From Stagonosporopsis chrysanthemi (lineage: Eukaryota > Ascomycota > Dothideomycetes > Pleosporales > Didymellaceae), in the NCBI GenBank assembly GCA_022560025.1, contig JAFISE010000068.1, forward strand, positions 1 through 64,000: 64,000 nt of DNA, in the 5' to 3' direction. Within the stretch, counting starts at the first letter, position 1. Every line of letters starts with the position of its first letter. This document shows, piece by piece, positions 9,035 to 20,104 of the stretch. The notes beneath the pieces were generated by a model, which made no database searches, was not told the origin of the DNA, and saw only the letters and a list, made by a program, of their open reading frames with translations. Both the position numbers and the translations under genes were made by a program.

Positions 9035-9840
9035 TTGTCGTGCAGCTTCCGCCGAACTATAGGAACTTGCATTAAGCCCTTCATTAAACTAACCTGGCAG
9101 TCTAACTCAAGACATATCAGCTATCAACTTGGCACTTCATACTCCGCCATCCGAGCACTCGACATTACTACCATAGCGCCCCGCGCCGTCCACTTCATCC
9201 ACCACGACAAAGGCTATCACAACTCCGCGCACAATAAGGATATACCTAATGCCAACCTAACACCCTAAGGCCAGGAACAATGCAAGCACGTCTCCACCAT
9301 CTTCCCCTACTTCAACCATATCAACCTCGTCTGCGCCAGCCCCATTCGCCGCGCCATCTAAACGGCCCTCATCACCAGAACCCTACCTCCAATCCAGCAC
9401 ACACAAGATCCTAGCGCCGCCTCGCCCAAGAAGCCACCGACAAGCCCGCCAACACACCAAGCGCCCTCACCCAGCTCAAGCAAGAGTTCGGCGATCGCAT
9501 CGACTGGCGACGATGCATGGATGTGTACGTCAACCACGACTCCAATGCTGGCACCTTCGCGCCCAACGCCAAGTCACTGCGCGCCCAGGCGCTGGAAGTC
9601 TGTCACTTCCTGCGCGATCGCGACGAGAAGGAGATTGTGGTTGTGTTGCATGTCATTTTCTGCACCATGTGACGGACGACTTGCATGAGGATGGGAGCTA
9701 GGCGAGGGGCGATTGGGAGAACACGGAGTTCAGGAGCTATTGGTTCTTTCCTGAAGGAAGCGAGGATGCGACGTTGAAGGAGATGGAGGAGAGTGTGGGG
9801 ATGCGCAATGCAGGGGGGGTGGGAAGCAGAACAATGTACA
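9035..9840 (+). pseudogene. phosphoglycerate-mutase-like (histidine phosphatase) pseudogene
   Basis: The frame carries APRAVHFIHHDKGYHN, LTP-GQEQCKHVSTIFP, NLVCASPIRRAI, then IDWRRCMDVYVNHDSNAGTF, LEVCHFLRDRDEKEIVVV and, after a one-base frame change near 9650, FLHHVTDDL and WENTEFRSYWFF. This is the order of fungal phosphoglycerate-mutase-family proteins (RHG catalytic motif, CASPLRR, THGGFLH, NTExR). Lesions: the catalytic RHxxG reads HHxxG (Arg to His), TAA at 9266-9268, TAA at 9359-9361 where Gln is usual (CAA to TAA), and the frameshift that destroys the second catalytic THGG. The gene is dead. Confidence 0.75.
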
Positions 9841-10184
9841 AGCAGCTGTTCTTCTATACCGCAGGTGGCGCATATGTACTGCATTAGCAGGTTTGCAGTT
9901 TACGGACAAGATGCGGAAGCTCAATCATCCCCAACGCTATTGATCAAGTAGCGGGTGGGTTTTGCCGCGCAAAACAAATCCTGCGGTCCGCCATCTCGTC
10001 CGTGGTATTGGAAGCTGGGTAAATAGATGGACGAACACGCCGACACCAAGCCAGCGCCGGGCACAAGGACTCAGCCGCACGCGTGCAAGCAAACAACTAT
10101 AGCTGCTAGTACCCGACCTTAGCAAACCTTTGTCCATATCGTGAACACAGCATTTCGTCACCATTCATCGTTGTTGCGGTGCGA

Positions 10185-13100
10185 TCATCTTTCTTCCTCA
10201 GCCGCAAGCCAATCTTTGACCCACCCAGCTACCCATTCATCGCGAAGCGGCTGCAATTTGCCCAAGCTAGGACTGAGTGCGCGTGTCCCCTGTGTCGACA
10301 ATGTGAGATTAAGACCACGTGTCGCCTCATGCTGCAGTTCCTCATACACTTCGATCAACTTCAGACCAGGGACATCCTGCAGGAGCGTCGCGTAATCGAT
10401 GCTTGCATCCTGTTCGGCTTCAAGAACCTTGGTACGCAGCCCCGAGAGCCACTCTCCATACGGCACCACTTTAACGGGCTCCTTCGCTTCACCAGTCTCA
10501 TCGATCGAACTCTTGACGACTGCCAGAATCGAGTCCCATGTCACAGGTTGGGTATGCTCAACGTGATGAACAACTGCTCCCCTTACCTCGGAGTCAATTG
10601 ATCCAGAGGCCAATGCCAGCTCTACAAGTATCCCTGCCAAATGATCGATCGGTACCCACTTCAGCACACCATTCCCATTACCTAGAGTGCCTGGAAGCAT
10701 GCCGATGAATGACGAAGACGCAACAAGGCTGGGCAGCCATTCGTGGCGATTCCATCCATTGGCAGTCCGCGCAGAACCTGCGATTTGACCAATGCGGACA
10801 ATACCGCCTTTGATGTTCAACGTTTTGCATGCTCGGTCGACAAGACACTCTGCAACGAATTTTGACTGCCCGTAGCCACCATGCGATGGAGCGCTCAAGT
10901 TGATATCGATTGCCTCCGGTACCTCTGGGCCCCGATGATTAAATACGCTTGCAATTGACGAGTGAAATTGCAAAGAGCTCTCCAGCTTGCAGTTGGCTGC
11001 AAACCGAACCAAGTTCACAACACCTTCGAGAGATGGTGTGAATGCGGCAAGCGGTAGATTGAAGTTCACCGGCCAAGCATTGTGTATGATGTGTGTGACG
11101 CTCGTCGAGAGTCGGCCGTAATCATCAACAGGCAAGCCGAGATCTGGCTGGGAGAGATCTGCCTTCAGAAATGTCACCTTTCGAGGAAGGAACTCCGTGA
11201 TAAGACCTCGTCTCCGATTGCTGATTTCCTGCCGTTCACTCGCATCTGCAGTGCGATTAAGGCAGTACACGTGCTCAATACTGGGGTTCGACATGAGGGT
11301 CTCAAGGACGTACGAACCTATGGCGCCTGTTGTTCCAGTCAAAAGGACCGTGGCGCCCGCGGTCGAGACAGATAAGGTTGGTGTCTTTTTCCGGGAAGGA
11401 ATACCATCAATCTTTCGACTGAAGTCATGCAGCACAGTTGCGAGACGTTCAGTCGAACTGCCATCATCATATCTTGAGCTGTGTGATCTATTCGTGCTTT
11501 CCTGTGCATCTCCGGCGGCGTCCTCTGTCTCTTTTTGCTCATCTTTGATGACTGGCCTCTCTGCTGTTGTAATGGCATCTTCCAATGCTTCGAAAAGGCC
11601 ACTGATGGATGGATTATTATATACAGTACTGTTGGAGATGATCGCCTTTGGCAAAATCTTCTTGAGCGCTTTCTGCAATCTAAGCGCCCCAAGAGAGTCC
11701 ATGCCAAGTTGAAAAAGATCAATGTCATCGATGGGCACCACCTCAGCGACTGCATTACGGATCAGGTCTTTCACGCTCTGCGTTTGACTTTGCTCTTCTG
11801 GCTGAGCATCGCTAACCTCTTCCTCGTAGAGCTGATCAATCTCTTCAGCATACAGTGCGAGGGTAGCAGCTCGTTGTACTGTGCCTTTGCCAGCTCTCGC
11901 CATCGGTTTTGCGGCATCGACACAGAGGATCTTGTTTCTAGCGACTCTTGCGTGTGCAGATGTGACCTCGTTTGCCTTTTCGACCACAGGCCAGACCCTA
12001 TCGACGAGTGCCGCCTTCTCCTTCTCCGTGAGATCAGCATCACCGGTAGGTTCAACGAGCAAACCGGCTTCGAAGCGCTGCGCCCCAAGGACGAGCGCAG
12101 CCTTGATATCTGGATGCCGTGTTACCTGGTGCTCAAATGAGATCGGATTAGTCTTCTCGCCGTTCAAGAAGACGATCACGTCGTCAATGCGACTGTGGTA
12201 CATCCAAAGTCCGTCCTTGGAAGGATGCGGCCTGAACAGATCTCTGGTACGGAATTCTTTGTCGGCGGGAAATAGCGTGAAGACAGGCTGAAAGCTTTCA
12301 GTCTCTTCGCTACGAATAAGAACAAGCTCATAGAAATCGTCATGCGAATGGCGCATCTCAGATTTCAGTGTGGGATGGAAGCACATATACTTCCAATCAT
12401 CGACGTTGTCATACCCATGCGTCCCATGGACTAGCGGCATCATCCCGGCCTCGGACGAGCCAAGGATTGTCCATACTGGCAGTTTTTTCGCGACTGCATC
12501 CCCAGAGTCGTTTGGCACGCTACCCCCGGCGTAGACAATGTACTTAAGACGCGAGGCAGCGACATCCAAGAGGTCACTGCGCTTTCCCAACTCGTCGACC
12601 ACCACAGGCGACACGCAAGCCCAGTCAACATCAGTGTGGCTGATAACCTCCAGCAAGACTTCAGTCGTTGGTGGTGGTCCTGGTCGCAGATATACCGTGG
12701 TATACCCATGAAAGAGTGCCAGGATCAGACCTAGACCTACACCAGCTAACTGCGCGCGATTAAGATCATGTTATCGGAATAGTGGAATTCTACTGACATG
12801 GAATGGCGGAAGGGTAAGCAGTAGTGTACCTGAAGTGATGTATCGGCTGAAGTCCACAGTACCTTCAACGGTCGGAATCGTAGAGGAGCCGAAGCACCTG
12901 GAAACCCAGCCATTGGTGTAGACCAAGGGCTTAGGTGTACCTGACGGTATGAGCAAGAACTCTATCAAGGGCCAGTTGGAGAGCTTACCAGTAGAACCGG
13001 AAGTGTGAAGGATGAAGATAGGGTCGTCTTCCACATCAGCGAACAACTTCGGTGGGGTTACGTCGTCTGTCACTGCGGCTTCAAGTAACTTTTCAAGAGG

Positions 13101-13604
13101 TGGAATCAAGACAGTCTGCACATCTAATTCCTTCAGTATCGCAGGGACACACGGTACGAATGGCTCTGGAACTGCGAGCTTTGTGCATTGAAGTTTGTCG
13201 AGGAGTGCGACATGATCTGCCACACTGTTCCTTGGTGAGGGAAGGAACACCTTTCACAACCTCGGTCAGTAACGTGATCTGTCTATTGAACGACAGATAC
13301 ATACTATATACCCAGCTTTCACTCCGGCCAGCATAACAATGAAGTACCGCAAATCTGTTGGGCCGATATAGGTCAGAGTTTCGAAGTTCTCGCTCTGCCC
13401 ATATGCATTTGATAAAAGGCTGGCGGCATAGTTGACAGCGTTGTGAAACTCGAAATTGGTTACATCCTTGAATCCATCTGAGTATGCGGGTCCAACAGGG
13501 ACACGTGCGTAGATCCCTTGTGGGTTTTGTCTTGCTCGCTGACCAACAAGCTCTAACAGCGTGATGCAAGTAGCTCCCAAATCTTTCATTATGAGACAGA
13601 GCAC
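10185..13604 (-). CDS. NRPS-like A-T-R carboxylate reductase
   Basis: Four exons: 13604-13305, 13250-12989, 12940-12798 and 12749-10185, with introns of 54, 48 and 48 nt; the sum is 3270 nt, giving 1089 aa, the usual size of fungal NRPS-like reductases. Adenylation domain: LHTSGSTG ATP loop (the second intron lies directly after it), GSSEAGMMP and RIDDVIVFLNGEKTNP. Thiolation domain: DLFQLGMDSLGALRL with the phosphopantetheine Ser. Thioester-reductase domain: LLTGTTGAIGSYV Rossmann motif and YGQSK catalytic Tyr/Lys. Such enzymes activate a carboxylic acid, hold it on the carrier and release it as an aldehyde or alcohol. Substrate unknown; no other biosynthetic gene is adjacent. The first exon is short; a start at 13586 (MKDLG) is an alternative. 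The only clearly intact large gene between 3.4 and 20 kb. Confidence 0.9.
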
Positions 13605-13640
13605 GGATATAAGGATACGATAGCAGTCGCGAGGAGGGCA

Positions 13641-14792
13641 AAGCTGTTGAACTGCCGGCGTGTTCGCATTATATACCCAACAATAATCTACTCCGCCTCA
13701 GCACTGAAAGAGCTGTCCGGTGCCTCCATTATCAAGATTGCGAGCTCTTATTGGCTCAATGCTGTCGGAATGTACGCCGACCTGCAGTCTCGCAGCGAAG
13801 GCGTCAATGTGGCACACCAGTCGTGCACACAGTACCGAGGCTGGTCAGCCCCAAAAGCCTCCCGGTATATGTACATCCAATGGACCTTCGTGTTCTTCAG
13901 ATAGTGCTGAAATCCTGCGAGTTAGGTACTGGTGTCGGTTTCAGCCGGCCCTAAGTGGTCCTGCGGCTTGCCAATGGGCCATACTAAGCTGACAAGGCGC
14001 AGTATGCGCGACGCCCGAAAAAGCCGTGATGGATGCATCTTTTGGATACTCTCTACGACGCCAACCTCGATCTGCATATGGACGTTCACTGAGATGATCA
14101 TCTCCAGACTTTCATCTGTCCATGCTTATTGGTTCAACTTCACCAACAGCATGCGGTCGAAGCAAGCAGGCCAAGACTACCAGGGTTTGAGGTTCGTCAA
14201 TTCGTTTAAAGGCGGCAAAATCGCACGACACATAAAACTGGTGTTACAAAGGTTATTACAAGCGAGCTCCGGCGCCCGACTCCAATTCCCTGACGATTGG
14301 CGTGCTAAATATGTTGTTTACGACGCGGTCAAGGCAAATCATGGTGTGGGCAGCCTCCCTATTGGTCAGTCAGCCTGCCAGCTCAGAACGCATGACATTT
14401 CAGTACCGCCCTGTATTCGCCGCCTGCCAGAGACGCCTTCAACTACAACGACTGCAGCGATCCACTTCTCATCGGACTGTCTCTAGATACTGGATCCAGA
14501 TTGTGCTGACGTGGCAATTCGTGTTCACTGGCCCCCATTATCGCGGGGTGCCCAGAGGCGCGTACCAGTGAACAGCGCGCATTGTGCGCTGACAGAAGCT
14601 GTTCATGCATGCCCTACTTATTGGCGCGTATTGTCGGCTGCACATTAGCCTGACTGTTTAAGGCGCCCTAGGATGACACAGCCACAAAATTGGTTATTAT
14701 AATTTCAGTTCTCGTGTTTCCCGTTCCCAGATACCCACTTACTGTAAACAGAAAATTTAAGGGCATTTGTGACAACCGGACAGGAGACAACA
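13641..14792. other. no recognisable gene
   Basis: Leader of the NRPS-like gene on the left and unassigned sequence to the right. Frames up to 184 codons exist (for example 13932-14486 +) but show no domain, no matching frame on either side and no family resemblance. Confidence 0.5.
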
Positions 14793-15068
14793 AGATTTTC
14801 TCAGCTATTTGTCTTGCAGATATTGGAACAATAATGCGGATAGAGATGGAGATAGATTGTTTACAGGGAAGGTTGTATGGCAGCGCCCAGATGTGTGAAA
14901 CAGCCTTTATGTGCCTCACGATATTAAACATTTGTTTTCCATCAATGTTACATACGACCATAGGACGTTGAATGCAAGGCTTCCCGTTCGCTCAGCCCTA
15001 TTTAAGCAACGTACCGGCGGATTAGTAGTTAGGTGGGTGACCACTAGCGAATACCCGCTGTTGTATGT
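14793..15068 (+). repeat. 276-bp duplicated unit, copy 2 (5S-like gene plus its 5' flank)
   Basis: Gap-free match to 3998-4273. The left boundary is sharp: CAACAAG here against GCGCTAG in copy 1. The sequence just left of it (about 14670-14790) has no counterpart at copy 1. Confidence 0.9.
14950..15068 (+). rRNA. 5S rRNA-like gene, copy 2
   Basis: Identical over 119 nt to copy 1 at 4155-4273, with the same paired arms and internal promoter region. Here the 3' end runs straight into seven T residues (TGTATGTTTTTTTA), a good RNA polymerase III terminator, so this copy is the better candidate for being expressed. An alternative is a 5S-derived SINE-like or Cassandra-like element. Confidence 0.75.
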
Positions 15069-15388
15069 TTTTTTACTCTTTCTAGGCTCTGTACCGAAAT
15101 TGATTTATACGCTTCCACTCTCTACAAATTACCAGAATTTCCTACATGGAACGCCTCATCGCTTCGCGTCGATCCTCTTTTAAAAGATGCAACGATACTG
15201 CCCCACTTGCCCTCACGTTTTCCTACCTAGACGCATCGCGAGCATCAGAAAGAGTTCAACCTTTGTTGGCGATTCTGGTTGCATATATAGTGCCACGCTG
15301 CTGAGACGGCATCCTCATGACAATGTATCTGAAATATTCAAAACAGAGTTCGTCCCTACTATTTAATGAAAGTAAATCATGATCTGAC

Positions 15389-16357
15389 CAACTCGGCAGC
15401 TCTGCAGGCAAGAGCTTCATCTTCAAGCGTATAGCATAACCCTTCTTCGATCTGTCTCAACAAATTGTCAATGATATTCCATCATCACGTTGGCTTTGAA
15501 CGCATGTGGACTGCAACCGCATAGAATCTATCCTTCTCTATACTTACTTCCGAGATACCTTGCTTTCTCTCCTCGAGAACGATCCCGCTTTTCCACCAGA
15601 AGAACGATTGAAGATCATGCGAGGAGTTGGAGAGGCGATGCGAGAACTTCGTGGGAAGAATTGGGTTCATGCTGGTATGTATTGTGTATTGACTAATGAT
15701 AATTCGAGCTAATGAACTTGGGAAGATGTCAAGCCAGACAACATCTTGGTTGACTGGAAACACGACAGTGAGGGCAATAAGGTAGTCACAAACGTGGCAC
15801 TGGGTGATTTTGACATCGCCTGTAAACTCAAAGAAGGTGAGACTCGCCTTGCACCACATGCCGTGGGTAATGCAATGTGGCGAAGTCCAGAAAGTCAGAC
15901 TGGCATTTCGACAAGGGCATCGGATATCTATTCATTGGGGCTAGTGGTGAGTCATACAATTATCCCAAGCAAAGACTTGTCTGAAATTGGTACACAATAC
16001 ATCTATGCCCTAGGAGGCGGAGAGCTTCTTTTACTGAACGATTACCAGAACCTTGTAAACGCCGGTATCACACCGGAGCAAGAGGTAGTGACCAAACACT
16101 TTTGTTACTTCGGTCCAGTTCCGGAGAACCTCTTCCAGCAAATCAAGGATGAGAAATGGAGGCATGCTTTACAAAAAACATCAAGAATGGCGGAGGTAGA
16201 AGTGGAGGAACGGCCAGTACTTCGAATGCGGGTCTGGGGCCAGGAGCTGGGCGAGACAGCATTGGAAATGCTCTCTGGGATGACGAACCTCGATCCTACA
16301 GCCCGAATGACAATTCGCCAGGTTTTGTTCCTTCCCTTCTGGAATGAATCTAGCTGA
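15389..16357 (+). pseudogene. serine/threonine protein-kinase-like gene, broken N-lobe
   Basis: The C-lobe is clear. NWVHA then DVKPDNILVDW (catalytic loop HxDxKPxN) is rebuilt by a 51-nt intron at 15675-15725. VALGDFDIACKL replaces the DFG region, WRSPESQTG is the APE-like segment, DIYSLGLV follows, and LDPTARMTIRQVL sits near the end at 16357. The N-lobe, in the same frame from 15389 (QLGSSAGKSFIFKR), is cut by TAA at 15437-15439 and TGA at 15497-15499. A second intron should follow DIYSLGLV (donor GTGAGT at 15947), but the expected acceptor before IYALGGG reads TACACAA, not TACACAG. DFD in place of DFG also occurs in fungal pseudokinase-like families. Probably inactive. Confidence 0.65.
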
Positions 16358-16626
16358 TCAAGTGAGGAGCGTGGAAACGATTGCGCAAAGGCTCTAAGGT
16401 GCCTTGGGTTTGCGTGCGTTGGGACACTTCACGGTCAGACTACGAAAGAGCAGTACAAATTTGCCATTCAAAAGCTCTTGAGTATTGATCAATTAATGAG
16501 TGATGTTGCGATCCGGCGCAGAGAGGTGCTGCGAAGGCATCTGAGAATGCTATACTATCCATCATGTTCCAACTAGGGCCAAAGACATACTAGTCAACGA
16601 TATGGCATGTCGAGTTGAGTTAGAGT

Positions 16627-18288
16627 GTGCGGTACAGTAGGCGAAAGCTACCAAAGACCAAAGACCTCTTTAACGTGCCAATCCTTAGCATGAACATTCT
16701 GAAAGGTTTGCGCAGGTCCAGCTTGTTTGATTTCACGCACGAAAGCAGGCGCACACCGAATACCAGGGGCTACGATCGTACGGATACGGCAGCAAGAGAG
16801 CGATACGGGGGCAAGAGGCGTCAGCCGGCACAGACGATTTCACAAACGCTGAGCACTTCAACAGTCCCTCTGACGATTTTCTCGCAAGGTGTTCAAGATT
16901 GTACTTCTGGGGCAACGCCAAATGCGCTGCAACAACGCGCATTGAGAAAGTCGAGGACAGCCTACAGCAATGGAGCCTCGAAACGGGCATATCGAAGAAA
17001 TCAGTTAATGCTGGTATCGGCCTGTCATTTGGAAAGTGGGCTCCTGGTCTCAAGTTCGGCTTTGAGAAAGAGGCCGCCGATACTACTAATACTAGTGAAC
17101 TTCAAACTGAGACAGTTTACACAGCTATCCATGAAGTTCCGATGGCGCAGATCAACCTGAACGAAACGACGATGCAGCTCAGTCCGGATGCCGAAGCCGA
17201 CATTGAGAAGATCCGGAGGGAGCGGAATTTCTCAGATCTTTTCGCATTTCTTGAGAAGTACGGTTATTTGACCCTCTTGCCACGTATCACGGACTGAATA
17301 TTGACTTCCTCAAGGTTCATTCGTGTTCCAGGCAACTACGCTCGGTGGCCGACTGATTCATACCCAGAGCTTGCTGGAAGAGCAGAATCAGGAGGACGAA
17401 GAGCACACGCGACGGCTCAAGGTTTCGGTTAATACAAGTCTTGGTATTTCCGATCTCGCAGACCTGAGTGGCGGATTTTCCCATGAGCAAAGTCATACGA
17501 GTGCCGGAGGCCAGGAGGAGAAGAGATGGTCCGAAAATCTAGCATGGTATGGCATCGGAGGTCGTTCCAGCCTCGTGGTAGAGTGAGTATGTGCTCCAAG
17601 TGCTTATGTTGGTATACTGACATCAACTAGTGCGCCTAAGTGGCGTGATTCTCTCAACGACTATACCTCCCGGAGACCGATCAAGGTTGGTAGTTGCGCT
17701 TCCACGAATGCCTAAATGCTAATTGCAGCTTAGTACGAGAACCCAGTACGTATCGATGAGTATATTGGCCGTCTACCTGGGTACAGTGATGCTCCCAGCT
17801 TGTTTGTCAGCATCCTGGCTTCTGGCGTGCTTAACCGGAAAGTTGTTGCCATACCTCCTACTGGAATTGAAGGGCTTGGACAGCCCTCAACTCCTGATTC
17901 AATTCAGACGCCGTTACGGGTGGGTATGGTTGCCAATGCATTTTCTGGCAAGCTTGTGCAGTCCGAATTGCCGCAGTATCCATTGACGAAGATAGGGGAC
18001 ATTAGTCCCGGAGGCTTTCTATGGAAAACGATAACAACAAGACGCGCGATAAAGCAGGAAATTAGAAGCTGTTTGCAAGCGAGTCTCAACCCGATGGTCA
18101 ACATCACTTTTGACACGCCTTACCTTGAACACCTGAAGGCAGACGACTCAACATTCTCGATCGTTCTGCGATGGACATCGCGCATCTTCAAGGAAGAGGG
18201 CATTAAGAAGGACATAGCTGTCAGAACCCAGCCCGAGCCGCTGAGCCAAACAAGCACCAAAAAGGTCAACAGTACTCACAGACTGTGA
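16627..18288 (+). pseudogene. MACPF/perforin-domain-like protein, probably broken
   Basis: The exon-like blocks lie at about 16899-17262, 17315-17582, 17631-17685 and 17729-18288, with small GT..AG introns between them (17263-17314 and 17583-17630 are clear). The block junction at 17262/17315 creates the short MACPF signature of Tyr-Gly, an aromatic residue and a Gly-Gly pair (YG-x-F ... LGG), preceded by an acidic helical region and followed by a Gly/Ser-rich strand. MACPF proteins form membrane pores in immunity and as toxins; fungal members are mostly uncharacterised. The first part (16627-17000) continues in a different frame, so a frameshift or an unseen intron exists near 16880-16990. 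No secretion signal was found. Whether it is still expressed is unclear. Confidence 0.5.
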
Positions 18289-18334
18289 GTACAGGCTCGG
18301 AGCAGTACTATATCGTCACTGTCAGCCTGGCCAG

Positions 18335-18379
18335 GGTCTGACAGTCTAGGGCCTGACAGCCAAAGGCCTGACAATAGCC
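18335..18379 (+). repeat. 15-bp tandem repeat, three copies
   Basis: Three imperfect units, GGTCTGACAGTCTAG, GGCCTGACAGCCAAA and GGCCTGACAATAGCC. In the frame of the following relic they encode repeated GLT plus two residues, with TAG as the last codon of the first unit. Confidence 0.8.
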
Positions 18380-19270
18380 TTCGAGGATAGATGCAAGAAT
18401 TACCTTCACTCTATAGAGGAGCGGAAGGCATCATACGAGAAAGAGAGGGTTGAGATAGAGGCAAAGAACACAGAGGCTCTCAACAAAGAGCCCGACGCGA
18501 CCAAGAAAGAAGAACTGAGGAAAGAGCACGAGCAATAGTAGGCATCAAGGAAAGAAGCCTATGAAAAGACGGAGGCAGGAAAGCTCTGGGAATTCTCTTA
18601 CAGCCTCGAGAACAAGACCCTGGAAGAGATTGACGTGCCGCATGCGGAGAAGGAAAAATGTAACGAGCAATTCACGCTCTCGAGCATCACTTCTTGTGCT
18701 TGGCTGACTGCAGTCCGGCAAATCAGCCTGCCCAAAAAGGAGCAGCGGGATGCGGCCCAAGCAGATTTCGCTAGCTACTTCAGCCAGCCACGAAGCATTG
18801 AGAGTGGCTGCGACTACATCTGCGAGAAAACCAACAAGACCAAGATTGGCGCCAAGTTTTTCTTGCACGTAAGCGACGGCCCGCTTGGTGGCGAGAGATA
18901 CAGCGTCAAGAGCTCGTCCGCACTGTCAGCCTTCAATGCTATTGGCCAGTACACGAACAACAGCAGCATCCATATGTTGCCGATCAAGGCGGAGATCGAA
19001 TGTGTTGGGAATCAGACCATGCCCGAAACTGTCCTCAACGAGTCCGCACTGATGCAGATCCAAATGGCAAGAACTACCGTTGTGCTTGCAAAAGCCTGCG
19101 AGCCGAAGAACACGCCAGAGGCTGAAAAACTGGTCACGCCAAGCATGCTGAAAGAGCTGAAAGAGTGGATGATGGATCAAGCTCTGTTGCAGAACAAAAA
19201 GCGAATACCTTCTGCAGCGTTGGACTGGGTCGATGAAGTGGAACAAAAGCTTTTTGAGGCCGTTCCATGA
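18380..19270 (+). pseudogene. unidentified protein with charged coiled coil, double TAG
   Basis: One frame runs from 18380 to the stop at 19268-19270, interrupted only by TAG TAG at 18536-18541, directly after a Gln codon (CAA TAG TAG), where CAG CAG would fit. The first 50 codons are a Lys/Glu-rich coiled coil (SYEKERVEIEAKN). The rest contains SITSCAWLTAVRQISLP, CDYICEKTNKTKIGAKFFL and a C-terminal helix ending EVEQKLFEAVP. I do not recognise the family. It directly follows the MACPF-like gene and may have been a partner or its C-terminal half; that is inference. Confidence 0.45.
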
Positions 19271-19383
19271 TTACAGTAGCTTTGCCGCTATCTTTCGCCC
19301 CTCGGCGGCTCCTTGATAGGCAGGGGGAAAGCAATGGCCAGAGGTGCCAACACTCCACAGCAGTAGCTCAAGCCCTTTTTAGC

Positions 19384-19876
19384 ATGACTCGCACGATATA
19401 TTTACTCTCATTTGCAGCCACTCGTGGTGCTCGACACTGGAAAATATTCATTCCCAACGCCAACAGTTCGACGAAAAGAAAGGTGTTCCATGTTACCGGC
19501 TCACCATTCACTGGATTTGGCCTTGAATTCAAGCGGAACTATGACCTGAACAAGACGAAGCGATCATATGATATAACGGCGCTTGCTATGGTCCATGACG
19601 AGCATATTTCCGATGTCCCAGGTGATGGCAAAGCGAGTATTGATATCACGGCCTATACACTTGAGATGGATGCGAAGAAGGTAGACGCGCCTGTTGCTAG
19701 TCGCACTCCATTAGATCCATCAGTCAGTCTTTCTCGCGAATACGGGCGTCTGATTCCAATGACCTGAGCAGGCGGAAAACTGTCAGACGTGGTTATGATT
19801 GTACGTTAAATGGCCGGTGAAGAAGGGGCTGATAGATGGAGCAACACTTGACGCGCTGAAGAATGCTAAAGCTTAA
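19384..19876 (+). pseudogene. unidentified protein with HW...NCQTW motifs, disrupted 3' end
   Basis: From ATG at 19384 the frame reads RHWKIFIPNANSS, KVFHVTGSPFTGFGLEFKRN and a DITALAMV strand, ending at 19767. In another frame the sequence continues with ENCQTWL, then TGA (19805-19807), then VKKGLIDGATLDALKNA, ending 19876. I recall small uncharacterised fungal proteins with an N-terminal HWALFIP and a C-terminal NCQDW..V, and the spacing of His and Cys is reminiscent of permuted papain-like folds, but that is inference. One frameshift near 19760 and one stop suggest a recent pseudogene. Confidence 0.45.
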
Positions 19877-20104
19877 TGCTCAAGCAACCCCAGTATCCGG
19901 TTGTTACATATTTTGAAAAAGGCTATCACAGAAAGAATTAAGGCTCTTCATTGTACTATCCATCATAGACTGTATTCTTCCACAAGTTAGGTACGGATTT
20001 GAATCGAACATGGTGCTATTTTCATCATATTACAAAAGGCAAGAATGAAAGTGTATGTAGAGTTTTGTCAGTCTGAAATGTCTAAAGCAATGTTCAATAC
20101 AGAC

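Noticed and set aside
14911..15183. 90-codon frame over the 5S-like unit (same in copy 1)
   Set aside because: Conserved only because it overlaps a structured 5S-like RNA; stems and promoter explain the conservation.
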